From positions 651,001 to 715,000 of the forward strand of contig NC_092569.1 of NCBI RefSeq assembly GCF_037975245.1: a DNA stretch of 64,000 bases, given 5' to 3'. Numbering within the stretch: the stretch's first letter is position 1; every line of letters starts with the position of its first letter. Of the stretch, positions 23,001 through 36,539 are shown in pieces. Origin of the DNA: Apostichopus japonicus. Lineage: Eukaryota > Echinodermata > Holothuroidea > Aspidochirotida > Stichopodidae. The position numbers and the translations under genes were made by a program. The notes under the pieces were generated by a model. That model had not been told where the DNA came from and did not search any database. It saw only the letters and a program-made list of their open reading frames with translations.

Positions 23001-26000
23001 ACGTAGAAGGGACTCCCAGCACCCAGTAGACGCTTCTGTCGGGTCAAAAGTGGCATTCGACGAAGTTTTTATCATTTAAATTAGATATGAAATGACGTCA
23101 AGATATGGTTATTAAATTTCATTTTCCACCAAAATATAAGTGTTTATACCACTCTTGTCACCTGGAAAGGTATCCAAAGGGCGCCACACACCACAGGAAC
23201 AGTTTTGGGAAGAATTAAAAAAGTCGCGATTTTGGCCAAAATCGGACAAAATCATGAAGCCTTATGGCCTTATGAAATATGGCCTTATGAAATGAAAATC
23301 ATAAGGCCTTATGAAATTGCCAATTTTGGGCCAAAAATGAAAGTTCTCAAATCTCTCCCAGAATACGTAGAAGGGACTCTCAGCACCCAGTAGGCGCTTC
23401 TGTCGGGTCAAAAGTGGCATTCGACGAAGTTTTTGTCATTTAAATTAGATATGAAATGACGTCAAGATATGGTTATTAAATTTCATTTTCCACCAAAATA
23501 TAAGTGTTTATACCACTCTTGTCACCTGGAAAGGTATCCAAAGGGCGCCACACATCACAGGAACAATTTTGGGAAGAATTAAAAAAGTCGCGATTTTGGC
23601 CAAAATCGGACAAAATCATAAGGGTATAGCCTTATGAAATTGCCAATTTTGGGCCAAAAATGAAAGTTCTCAAATCTCTTCCAGAATACGTAGAAGGGAC
23701 TCCCAGCACCCAGTTAGACGCTTCTGTCGGGTCAAAAGTGGCATTCGACGAAGTTTTTGTCATTTAAATCAGATATGAAATGACGTCAAGATATGGTTAT
23801 TAAATTTCATTTTCCACCAAAATATAAGTGTTTATACCACTCTTGTCACCTGGAAAGGTATCCAAAGGGCGCCACACATCACAGGAACAATTTTGGGAAG
23901 AATTAAAAAAGTCGCGATTTTGGCCAAAATCGGACAAAATCATAAGGGTATAGCCTTATGAAATTGCCAACTTTGGGCCAAAAATGAAAGTTCTCAAATC
24001 TCTTCCAGAATACGTAGAAGGGACTCCCAGCACCCAGTAGACGCTTCTGTCGGGTCAAAAGTGGCATTCGACGAAGTTTTTATCATTTAAATTAGATATG
24101 AAATGACGTCAAGATATGGTTATTAAATTTCATTTTCCACCAAAATATAAGTGTTTATACCACTCTTGTCACCTGGAAAGGTATCCAAAGGGCGCCACAC
24201 ATCACAGGAACAATTTTGGGAAGAATTAAAAAAGTCGCGATTTTGGCCAAAATCGGACAAAATCATAAGGGTATAGCCTTATGAAATTGCCAACTTTGGG
24301 CCAAAAATGAAAGTTCTCAAATCTCTTCCAGAATAATTGAAGGGACTCCCAGCACCCAGTAGACGCTTCTGTCGGGTCAAAAGTGGCATTCGACGAAGTT
24401 TTTGTCATTTAAATTAGATATGAAATGACGTCAAGATATGGTTATTAAATTTCATTTTCCACCAAAATATAAGTGTTTATACCACTCTTGTCACCTGGAA
24501 AGGTATCCAAAGGGCGCCACACATCACAGGAACAATTTTGGGAAGAATTAAAAAAGTCGCGATTTTGGCCAAAATCGGACAAAATCATAAGGGTTTAGCC
24601 TTATGAAATTGCCAATTTTGGGCCAAAAATGAAAGTTCTCAAATCTCTTCCAGAATACGTAGAAGGGACTCCCAGCACCCAGTTAGACGCTTCTGTCGGG
24701 TCAAAAGTGGCATTCGACGAAGTTTTTGTCATTTAAATCAGATATGAAATGACGTCAAGATATGGTTATTAAATTTCATTTTCCACCAAAATATAAGTGT
24801 TTATACCACTCTTGTCACCTGGAAAGGTATCCAAAGGGCGCCACACATCACAGGAACAATTTTGGGAAGAATTAAAAAAGTCGCGATTTTGGCCAAAATC
24901 GGACAAAATCATAAGGGTATAGCCTTATGAAATTGCCAACTTTGGGCCAAAAATGAAAGTTCTCAAATCTCTTCCAGAATACGTAGAAGGGACTCCCAGC
25001 ACCCAGTAGACGCTTCTGTCGGGTCAAAAGTGGCATTCGACGAAGTTTTTATCATTTAAATTAGATATGAAATGACGTCAAGATATGGTTATTAAATTTC
25101 ATTTTCCACCAAAATATAAGTGTTTATACCACTCTTGTCACCTGGAAAGGTATCCAAAGGGCGCCACACATCACAGGAACAATTTTGGAAAGAATTAAAA
25201 AAGTCGCGATTTTGGCCAAAATCGGACAAAATCATAAGGGTATAGCCTTATGAAATTGCCAACTTTGGGCCAAAAATGAAAGTTCTCAAATCTCTTCCAG
25301 AATACGTAGAAGGGACTCCCAGCACCCAGTAGACGCTTCTGTCGGGTCAAAAGTGGCATTCGACGAAGTTTTTGTCATTTAAATTAGATATGAAATGACG
25401 TCAAGATATGGTTATTAAATTTCATTTTCCACCAAAATATAAGTGTTTATACCACTCTTGTCACCTGGAAAGGTATCCAAAGGGCGCCACACATCACAGG
25501 AACAATTTTGGGAAGAATTAAAAAAGTCGCGATTTTGGCCAAAATCGGACAAAATCATAAGGGTATAGCCTTATGAAATTGCCAATTTTGGGCCAAAAAT
25601 GAAAGTTCTCAAATCTCTTCCAGAATACGTAGAAGGGACTCCCAGCACCCAGTAGACGCTTCTGTCGGGTCAAAAGTGGCATTCGACGAAGTTTTTGTCA
25701 TTTAAATTAGATATGAAATGACGTCAAGATATGGTTATTAATATTTCCACCAAAATATAAGTGTTTATACCACTCTTGTCACCTGGAAAGGTATCCAAAG
25801 GGCGCCACACACCACAGGAACAGTTTTGGGAAGAATTAAAAAAGTCGCGATTTTGGCTAAAATCGGACAAAATCATGAAGCCTTATGGCCTTATGAAATA
25901 TGGCCTTATGAAATGAAAATCATAAGGCCTTATGAAATTGCCAATTTTGGGCCAAAAATGAAAGTTCTCAAATCTCTCCCAGAATACGTAGAAGGGACTC

Positions 26001-27346
26001 TCAGCACCCAGTAGGCGCTTCTGTCGGGTCAAAAGTGGCATTCGACGAAGTTTTTGTCATTTAAATTAGATATGAAATGACGTCAAGATATGGTTATTAA
26101 ATTTCATTTTCCACCAAAATATAAGTGTTTATACCACTCTTGTCACCTGGAAAGGTATCCAAAGGGCGCCACACATCACAGGAACAATTTTGGGAAGAAT
26201 TAAAAAAGTCGCGATTTTGGCCAAAATCGGACAAAATCATAAGGGTATAGCCTTATGAAATTGCCAATTTTGGGCCAAAAATGAAAGTTCTCAAATCTCT
26301 TCCAGAATACGTAGAAGGGACTCCCAGCACCCAGTTAGACGCTTCTGTCGGGTCAAAAGTGGCATTCGACGAAGTTTTTGTCATTTAAATCAGATATGAA
26401 ATGACGTCAAGATATGGTTATTAAATTTCATTTTCCACCAAAATATAAGTGTTTATACCACTCTTGTCACCTGGAAAGGTATCCAAAGGGCGCCACACAT
26501 CACAGGAACAATTTTGGGAAGAATTAAAAAAGTCGCGATTTTGGCCAAAATCGGACAAAATCATAAGGGTATAGCCTTATGAAATTGCCAACTTTGGGCC
26601 AAAAATGAAAGTTCTCAAATCTCTTCCAGAATACGTAGAAGGGACTCCCAGCACCCAGTAGACGCTTCTGTCGGGTCAAAAGTGGCATTCGACGAAGTTT
26701 TTATCATTTAAATTAGATATGAAATGACGTCAAGATATGGTTATTAAATTTCATTTTCCACCAAAATATAAGTGTTTATACCACTCTTGTCACCTGGAAA
26801 GGTATCCAAAGGGCGCCACACACCACAGGAACAGTTTTGGGAAGAATTAAAAAAGTCGCGATTTTGGCCAAAATCGGACAAAATCATGAAGCCTTATGGC
26901 CTTATGAAATATGGCCTTATGAAATGAAAATCATAAGGGCCTTATGAAATTGCCAATTTTGGGCCAAAAATGAAAGTTCTCAAATCTCTCCCAGAATACG
27001 TAGAAGGGACTCTCAGCACCCAGTAGGCGCTTCTGTCGGGTCAAAAGTGGCATTCGACGAAGTTTTTGTCATTTAAATTAGATATGAAATGACGTCAAGA
27101 TATGGTTATTAAATTTCATTTTCCACCAAAATATAAGTGTTTATACCACTCTTGTCACCTGGAAAGGTATCCAAAGGGCGCCACACATCACAGGAACAAT
27201 TTTGGGAAGAATTAAAAAAGTCGCGATTTTGGCCAAAATCGGACAAAATCATAAGGGTATAGCCTTATGAAATTGCCAATTTTGGGCCAAAAATGAAAGT
27301 TCTCAAATCTCTTCCAGAATACGTAGAAGGGACTCCCAGCACCCAG
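20080..27346 (+). repeat. Higher-order repeat of about 3632 bp, two tandem copies
   Basis: The marker cagttagacg (one extra base relative to cagtagacg) occurs at about 20080, 21050, 22702, 23713, 24682, 26334 and 27346. The spacings 970, 1652, 1011 are then repeated as 969, 1652, 1012. The long monomers at 22194 and 25826 are also 3632 bp apart. The length fits 2 long + 9 short monomers. Confidence 0.88.
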
Positions 27347-30300
27347 TTAGACGCTTCTGTCGGGTCAAAAGTGGCATTCGACGAAGTTTTTGTCATTTAA
27401 ATCAGATATGAAATGACGTCAAGATATGGTTATTAAATTTCATTTTCCACCAAAATATAAGTGTTTATACCACTCTTGTCACCTGGAAAGGTATCCAAAG
27501 GGCGCCACACATCACAGGAACAATTTTGGGAAGAATTAAAAAAGTCGCGATTTTGGCCAAAATCGGACAAAATCATAAGGGTATAGCCTTATGAAATTGC
27601 CAACTTTGGGCCAAAAATGAAAGTTCTCAAATCTCTTCCAGAATACGTAGAAGGGACTCCCAGCACCCAGTAGACGCTTCTGTCGGGTCAAAAGTGGCAT
27701 TCGACGAAGTTTTTATCATTTAAATTAGATATGAAATGACGTCAAGATATGGTTATTAAATTTCATTTTCCACCAAAATATAAGTGTTTATACCACTCTT
27801 GTCACCTGGAAAGGTATCCAAAGGGCGCCACACATCACAGGAACAATTTCGGGAAGAATTAAAAAAGTCGCGATTTTGGCCAAAATCGGACAAAATCATA
27901 AGGGTATAGCTTTATGAAATTGCCAACTTTGGGCCAAAAATGAAAGTTCTCAAATCTCTTCCAGAATACGTAGAAGGGACTCCCAGCACCCAGTAGACGC
28001 TTCTGTCGGGTCAAAAGTGGCATTCGACGAAGTTTTTGTCATTTAAATTAGATATGAAATGACGTCAAGATATGGTTATTAAATTTCATTTTCCACCAAA
28101 ATATAAGTGTTTATACCACTCTTGTCACCTGGAAAGGTATCCAAAGGGCGCCACACATCACAGGAACAATTTTGGGAAGAATTAAAAAAGTCGCGATTTT
28201 GGCCAAAATCGGACAAAATCATAAGGGTATAGCCTTATGAAATTGGCAATTTTGGGCCAAAAATGAAAGTTCTCAAATCTCTTCCAGAATACGTAGAAGG
28301 GACTCCCAGCACCCAGTAGACGCTTCTGTCGGGTCAAAAGTGGCATTCGACGAAGTTTTTGTCATTTAAATTAGATATGAAATGACGTCAAGATATGGTT
28401 ATTAATATTTCCACCAAAATATAAGTGTTTATACCACTCTTGTCACCTGGAAAGGTATCCAAAGGGCGCCACACACCACAGGAACAGTTTTGGGAAGAAT
28501 TAAAAAAGTCGCGATTTTGGCCAAAATCGGACAAAATCATAAGGCCTTATGGCCTTATGAAATATGGCCTTATGAAATGAAAATCATAAGGCCTTATGAA
28601 ATTGCCAATTTTGGGCCAAAAATGAAAGTTCTCAAATCTCTTCCAGAATACGTAGAAGAGACTCTCAGCACCCAGTAGGCGCTTCTGTCGGGTCAAAAGT
28701 GGCATTCGACGAAGTTTTTGTCATTTAAATTAGATATGAAATGACGTCAAGATATGGTTATTAAATTTCATTTTTCCACCGAAATATAAGTGTTTATACA
28801 ACTCTTGTCACCTGGAAAGGAATCCAAAGGGCGCCACACACCACAGGAACAATTTCGGGAAGAATTAAAAAAGTCGCGATTTTGGCCAAAATCGGACAAA
28901 ATCATAAGGGTATAGCCTTATGAAATTGCCAATTTTGGGCCAAAAATGAAAGTTTTCAAATCTCTTCCAGAATACGTAGAAGGGACTCCCAGCACCCAGT
29001 AGACGCTTCTGTCGGGTCAAAAGTGGCATTCGACGAAGTTTTTGTCATTTAAATTAGATATGAAATGACGTCAAGATATGGTTATTAAATTTCATTTTCC
29101 ACCAAAATATAAGTGTTTATACCACTCTTGTCACCTGGAAAGGTATCCAAAGGGCGCCACACATCACAGGAACAATTTTGGGAAGAATTAAAAAAGTCGC
29201 GATTTTGGCCAAAATCGGACAAAATCATAAGGGTATAGCCTTATGAAATTGCCAATTTTGGGCCAAAAATGAAAGTTCTCAAATCTTTCCCAGAATACGT
29301 AGAAGGGACTCTCAGCACCCAGTAGACGCTTCTGTCGGGTCAAAAGTGGCATTCGACGCATCATTTAAATTAGATATGAAATGACGTCAAGATATGGTTA
29401 TTAAATTTCATTTTCCACCAAAATATAAGTGTTTATACAACTCTTGTCACCTGGAAAGGTATCCAAAGGGCGCCACACACCACAGGAACAATTTTGGGAA
29501 GAATTAAAAAAGTCGCGATTTTGGCCAAAATCGGACAAAATCATAAGGGTATAGCCTTATGAAATTGCCAATTTTGGGCCAAAAATGAAAGTTCTCAAAT
29601 CTCTCCCAGAATACGTAGAAGGGACTCTCAGCACCCAGTAGGCGCTTCTGTCGGGTCAAAAGTGGCATTCGACGAAGTTTTTGTCATTTAAATTAGATAT
29701 GAAATGACGTCAAGATATGGTTATTAAATTTCATTTTTCCATCGAAATATAAGTGTTTATACAACTCTTGTCACCTGGAAAGGAATCCAAAGGGCGCCAC
29801 ACACCACAGGAACAATTTCGGGAAGAATTAAAAAAGTCGCGATTTTGGCCAAAATCGGACAAAATCATAAGGGTATAGCCTTATGAAATTGGCAATTTTG
29901 GGCCAAAAATGAAAGTTGTCAAATCTCTCCCAGAATACGTAGAAGGGACTCTCAGCACCCAGTAGGCGCTTCTGTCGGGTCAAAAGTGGCATTCGACGAA
30001 GTTTTTGTCATTTAAATTAGATATGAAATGACGTCAAGATATGGTTATTAATATTTCCACCAAAATATAAGTGTTTATACCACTCTTGTCACCTGGAAAG
30101 GTATCCAAAGGGCGCCACACACCACAGGAACAGTTTTGGGAAGAATTAAAAAAGTCGCGATTTTGGCCAAAATCGGACAAAATCATAAGGCCTTATGGCC
30201 TTATGAAATATGGCCTTATGAAATGAAAATCATAAGTATAGCCTTATGAAATTGCCAATTTTGGGCCAAAAATGAAAGTTCTCAAATCTCTCCCAGAATA

Positions 30301-31984
30301 CGTAGAAGGGACTCTCAGCACCCAGTAGGCGCTTCTGTCGGGTCAAAAGTGGCATTCGACGAAGTTTTTGTCATTTAAATTAGATATGAAATGACGTCAA
30401 GATATGGTTATTAAATTTCATTTTTCCACCGAAATATAAGTGTTTATACAACTCTTGTCACCTGGAAAGGAATCCAAAGGGCGCCACACACCACAGGAAC
30501 AATTTTGGGAAGAATTAAAAAAGTCGCGATTTTCGCCAAAATCGGACAAAATCATAAGGGTATAGCCTTATGAAATTGGCAATTTTGGGCCAAAAATGAA
30601 AGTTCTCAAATCTCTTCCAGAATACGTAGAAGGGACTCCCAGCACCCAGTTAGACGCTTCTGTCGGGTCAAAAGTGGCATTCGACGAAGTTTTTGTCATT
30701 TAAATTAGATATGAAATGACGTCAAGATATGGTTATTAAATTTCATTTTCCACCAAAATATAAGTGTTTATACCACTCTTGTCACCTGGAAAGGTATCCA
30801 AAGGGCGCCACACATCACAGGAACAATTTTGGGAAGAATTAAAAAAGTCGCGATTTTGGCCAAAATCGGACAAAATCATAAGTATAGCCTTATGAAATTG
30901 CCAATTTTGGGCCAAAAATGAAAGTTCTCAAATCTCTTCCAGAATACGTAGAAGGGACTCCCAGCACCCAGTAGACGCTTCTGTCGGGTCAAAAGTGGCA
31001 TTCGACGAAGTTTTTGTCATTTAAATTAGATATGAAATGACGTCAAGATATGGTTATTAAATTTCATTTTTCCACCGAAATATAAGTGTTTATACAACTC
31101 TTGTCACCTGGAAAGGAATCCAAAGGGCGCCACACACCACAGGAACAATTTTGGGAAGAATTAAAAAAGTCGCGATTTTGGCCAAAATCGGACAAAATCA
31201 TAAGGGTATAGCCTTATGAAATTGGCAATTTTGGGCCAAAAATGAAAGTTCTCAAATCTCTTCCAGAATACGTAGAAGGGACTCCCAGCACCCAGTTAGA
31301 CGCTTCTGTCAGGTCAAAAGTGGCATTCGACGAATTTTTTGTCATTTAAATCAGATATGAAATAACGTCAAGATATGGTTATTAAATTTCATTTTTCCAC
31401 CGAAATATAAGTGTTTATACAACTCTTGTCACCTGGAAAGGTATCCAAAGGGCGCCACACACCACAGGAACAATTTTGGGAAGAATTAAAAAAGTCGCGA
31501 TTTTGGCCAAAATCGGACAAAATCATAAGGCCTTATGGCCTTATGAAATATGGCCTTATGAAATGAAAATCATAAGGCCTTATGAAATTGCCAATTTTGG
31601 GCCAAAAATGAAAGTTCTCAAATCTCTTCCAGAATACGTAGAAGGGACTCCCAGCACCCAGTAGACGCTTCTGTCGGGTCAAAAGTGGCATTCGACGAAT
31701 TTTTTGTCATTTAAATTAGATATGAAATGACGTCAAGATATGGTTATTAAATTTCATTTTCCACCAAAATATAAGTGTTTATACCACTCTTGTCACCTGG
31801 AAAGGTATCCAAAGGGCGCCACACATCACAGGAACAATTTTGGGAAGAATTAAAAAAGTCGCGATTTTGGCCAAAATCGGACAAAATCATAAGGCCTTAT
31901 GAAATTGGCAATTTTGGGCCAAAAATGAAAGTTCTCAAATCTCTTCCAGAATACGTAGAAGGGACTCCCAGCACCCAGTAGACG

Positions 31985-32456
31985 CTTCTGTCGGGTCAAA
32001 AGTGGCATTCGACGAAGTTTTTGTCATTTAAATTAGATATGAAATGACGTCAAGATATGGTTATTAAATTTCATTTTCCACCAAAATATAAGTGTTTATA
32101 CCACTCTTGTCACCTGGAAAGGTATCCAAAGGGCGCCACACATCACAGGAACAATTTTGGGAAGAATTAAAAAAGTCGCGATTTTGGCCAAAATCGGACA
32201 AAATCATAAGGCCTTATGGCCTTATGAAATATGGCCTTATGAAATGAAAATCATAAGGCCTTATGAAAAGGAATCCAAAGGGCGCCACACACCACAGGAA
32301 CAATTTCGGGAAGAATTAAAAAAGTCGCGATTTTGGCCAAAATCGGACAAAATCATAAGGGTATAGCCTTATGAAATTGCCAATTTTGGGCCAAAAATGA
32401 AAGTTCTCAAATCTCTTCCAGAATACGTAGAAGGGACTCCCAGCACCCAGTAGACG
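31985..32456 (+). repeat. Recombinant monomer, 472 bp
   Basis: A long monomer breaks off after ataaggccttatgaaa and resumes at aggaatccaaagggcgcc of another monomer, so the box from gggcgcc to the GGCC palindrome appears twice. The breakpoints share AAA. Identical junctions occur in the copies near 41.85 kb and 53.69 kb. Confidence 0.9.
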
Positions 32457-32778
32457 CTTCTGTCGGGTCAAACGTGGCATTCGACGAAGTTTTTGTCATA
32501 TAAATTAGATATGAAATGACGTCAGATATGGTTATTAAATTTCATTTTCCACCAAAATATAAGTGTTTATACCACTCTTGTCACCTGGAAAGGTATCCAA
32601 AGGGCGCCACACATCACAGGAACAATTTTGGGAAGAATTTAAAAAGTCCCGATTTTGGCCAAAATCGGACAAAATCATAAGGGTATAGCCTTATGAAATT
32701 GCCAATTTTGGGCCAAAAATGAAAGTTCTCAAATCTCTTCCAGAATACGTAGAAGGGACTCCCAGCACCCAGTAGACG

Positions 32779-32890
32779 CTTCTGTCGGGTCAAAATATAG
32801 CCTTATGAAATTGCCAATTTTGGGCCAAAAATGAAAGTTCTCAAATCTCTTCCAGAATACGTAGAAGGGACTCCCAGCACCCAGTAGACG
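32779..32890 (+). repeat. Truncated monomer, 112 bp
   Basis: cttctgtcgggtcaaaa jumps directly to tatagccttatgaaatt, deleting the part with the CRE site and the 18-bp palindrome. The same junction recurs at 35137, 42363 and 54208. Confidence 0.9.
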
Positions 32891-35800
32891 CTTCTGTCGG
32901 GTCAAAAGTGGCATTCGACGAAGTTTTTGTCATTTAAATTAGATATGAAATGACGTCAGATATGGTTGTTAAATTTCATTTTCCACCAAAATATAAGTGT
33001 TTATACCACTCTTGTCACCTGGAAAGGTATCCAAAGGGCGCCACACATCACAGGAACAGTTTTGGGAAGAATTTAAAAAGTCCCGATTTTGGCCAAAATC
33101 GGACAAAATCATAAGGGTATAGCCTTATGAAATTGCCAATTTTGGGCCAAAAATGAAAGTTCTCAAATCTCTTCCAGAATACGTAGAAGGGACTCCCAGC
33201 ACCCAGTAGACGCTTCTGTCGGGTCAAAAGTGGCATTCGACGAAGTTTTTGTCATTTAAATTAGATATGAAATGACGTCAGATATGGTTATTAAATTTCA
33301 TTTTCCACCAAAATATAAGTGTTTATACCACTCTTGTCACCTGGAAAGGTATCCAAAGGGCGCCACACATCACAGGAACAGTTTTGGGAAGAATTTAAAA
33401 AGTCCCGATTTTGGCCAAAATCGGACAAAATCATAAGGGTATAGCCTTATGAAATTGCCAATTTTGGGCCAAAAATGAAAGTTCTCAAATCTCTTCCAGA
33501 ATACGTAGAAGGGACTCCCAGCACCCAGTAGACGCTTCTGTCGGGTCAAAAGTGGCATTCGACGAAGTTTTTGTCATTTAAATTAGATATGAAATGACGT
33601 CAAGATATGGTTATTAATATTTCCACCAAAATATAAGTGTTTATACCACTCTTGTCACCTGGAACGGCATCCAAAGGGCGCCACACACCACAGGAACAAT
33701 TTCGGGAAGAATTTAAACAGTCGCGATTTTGGCCAAAATCGGACAAAATCATAAGGGTAGAGCCTTATGAAATTGCCAATTTTGGGCCAAAAATGAAAGT
33801 TCTCAAATCTCTTCCAGAATACGTAGAAGGGACTCCCAGCACCCAGTAGACGCTTCTGTCGGGTCAAAAGTGGCATTCGACGAAGTTTTTGTCATTTAAA
33901 TTAGATATGAAATGACGTCAAGATATGGTTATTAATATTTCCACCAAAATATAAGTGTTTATACCACTCTTGTCACCTGGAAAGGTATCCAAAGGGCGCC
34001 ACACACCACAGGAACAATTTTGGGAAGAATTAAAAAAGTCGCGATTTTGGCCAAAATCGGACAAAATCATAAGGGTATAGCCTTATGAAATTGGCAATTT
34101 TGGGCCAAAAATGAAAGTTCTCAAATCTCTCCCAGAATACGTAGAAGGGACTCTCAGCACCCAGTAGGCGCTTCTGTCGGGTCAAAAGTGGCATTCGACG
34201 AAGTTTTTGTCATTTAAATTAGATATGAAATGACGTCAAGATATGGTTATTAAATTTCATTTTTCCACCGAAATATAAGTGTTTATACAACTCTTGTCAC
34301 CTGGAAAGGAATCCAAAGGGCGCCACACACCACAGGAACAATTTCGGGAAGAATTAAAAAAGTCGCGATTTTGGCCAAAATCGGACAAAATCATAAGGGT
34401 ATAGCCTTATGAAATTGGCAATTTTGGGCCAAAAATGAAAGTTCTCAAATCTCTTCCAGAATACGTAGAAGGGACTCCCAGCACCCAGTAGACGCTTCTG
34501 TCGGGTCAAAAGTGGCATTCGACGAAGTTTTTGTCATTTAAATTAGATATGAAATGACGTCAAGATATGGTTATTAATATTTCCACCAAAATATAAGTGT
34601 TTATACCACTCTTGTCACCTGGAACGGCATCCAAAGGGCGCCACACACCACAGGAACAATTTCGGGAAGAATTTAAGAAGTCGCGATTTTGGCCAAAATC
34701 GGACAAAATCATAAGGGTATAGCCTTATGAAATTGGCAATTTTGGGCCAAAAATGAAAGTTCTCAAATCTCTCCCAGAATACGTAGAAGGGACTCTCAGC
34801 ACCCAGTAGGCGCTTCTGTCGGGTCAAAAGTGGCATTCGACGAAGTTTTTGTCATTTAAATTAGATATGAAATGACGTCAAGATATGGTTATTAAATTTC
34901 ATTTTTCCACCGAAATATAAGTGTTTATACAACTCTTGTCACCTGGAAAGGAATCCAAAGGGCGCCACACACCACAGGAACAATTTTGGGAAGAATTAAA
35001 AAAGTCGCGATTTTGGCCAAAATCGGACAAAATCATAAGGGTATAGCCTTATGAAATTGGCAATTTTGGGCCAAAAATGAAAGTTCTCAAATCTCTTCCA
35101 GAATACGTAGAAGGGACTCCCAGCACCCAGTAGACGCTTCTGTCGGGTCAAAATATAGCCTTATGAAATTGCCAATTTTGGGCCAAAAATGAAAGTTCTC
35201 AAATCTCTTCCAGAATACGTAGAAGGGACTCCCAGCACCCAGTAGACGCTTCTGTCGGGTCAAAAGTGGCATTCGACGAAGTTTTTGTCATTTAAATTAG
35301 ATATGAAATGACGTCAGATATGGTTGTTAAATTTCATTTTCCACCAAAATATAAGTGTTTATACCACTCTTGTCACCTGGAAAGGTATCCAAAGGGCGCC
35401 ACACATCACAGGAACAGTTTTGGGAAGAATTTAAAAAGTCCCGATTTTGGCCAAAATCGGACAAAATCATAAGGGTATAGCCTTATGAAATTGCCAATTT
35501 TGGGCCAAAAATGAAAGTTCTCAAATCTCTTCCAGAATACGTAGAAGGGACTCCCAGCACCCAGTAGACGCTTCTGTCGGGTCAAAAGTGGCATTCGACG
35601 AAGTTTTTGTCATTTAAATTAGATATGAAATGACGTCAGATATGGTTATTAAATTTCATTTTCCACCAAAATATAAGTGTTTATACCACTCTTGTCACCT
35701 GGAAAGGTATCCAAAGGGCGCCACACATCACAGGAACAGTTTTGGGAAGAATTTAAAAAGTCCCGATTTTGGCCAAAATCGGACAAAATCATAAGGGTAT

Positions 35801-36539
35801 AGCCTTATGAAATTGGCAATTTTGGGCCAAAAATGAAAGTTCTCAAATCTCTTCCAGAATACGTAGAAGGGACTCCCAGCACCCAGTAGACGCTTCTGTC
35901 GGGTCAAAAGTGGCATTCGACGAAGTTTTTGTCATTTAAATTAGATATGAAATGACGTCAAGATATGGTTATTAATATTTCCACCAAAATATAAGTGTTT
36001 ATACCACTCTTGTCACCTGGAACGGCATCCAAAGGGCGCCACACACCACAGGAACAATTTCGGGAAGAATTTAAGAAGTCGCGATTTTGGCCAAAATCGG
36101 ACAAAATCATAAGGGTATAGCCTTATGAAATTGCCAATTTTGGGCCAAAAATGAAAGTTCTCAAATCTCTCCCAGAATACGTAGAAGGGACTCTCAGCAC
36201 CCAGTAGGCGCTTCTGTCGGGTCAAAAGTGGCATTCGACGAAGTTTTTGTCATTTAAATTAGATATGAAATGACGTCAAGATATGGTTATTAAATTTCAT
36301 TTTTCCACCGAAATATAAGTGTTTATACAACTCTTGTCACCTGGAAAGGAATCCAAAGGGCGCCACACACCACAGGAACAATTTTGGGAAGAATTAAAAA
36401 AGTCGCGATTTTGGCCAAAATCGGACAAAATCATAAGGGTATAGCCTTATGAAATTGGCAATTTTGGGCCAAAAATGAAAGTTCTCAAATCTCTTCCAGA
36501 ATACGTAGAAGGGACTCCCAGCACCCAGTAGACGCTTCT

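Larger units (their letters stand above)
31300..33900 (+). repeat. Block present three times (31.3, 41.0 and 52.9 kb)
   Basis: Landmarks at 31476, 31775, 32157, 32729, 33048 and 33370 recur at +9584 (41060 to 42954) and again at a further +11845 (52905 to 54799). The 472-bp and 112-bp recombinant monomers are carried in all three copies. Within the block, 32729-33876 is repeated at +2358 (35087-36234). Confidence 0.9.
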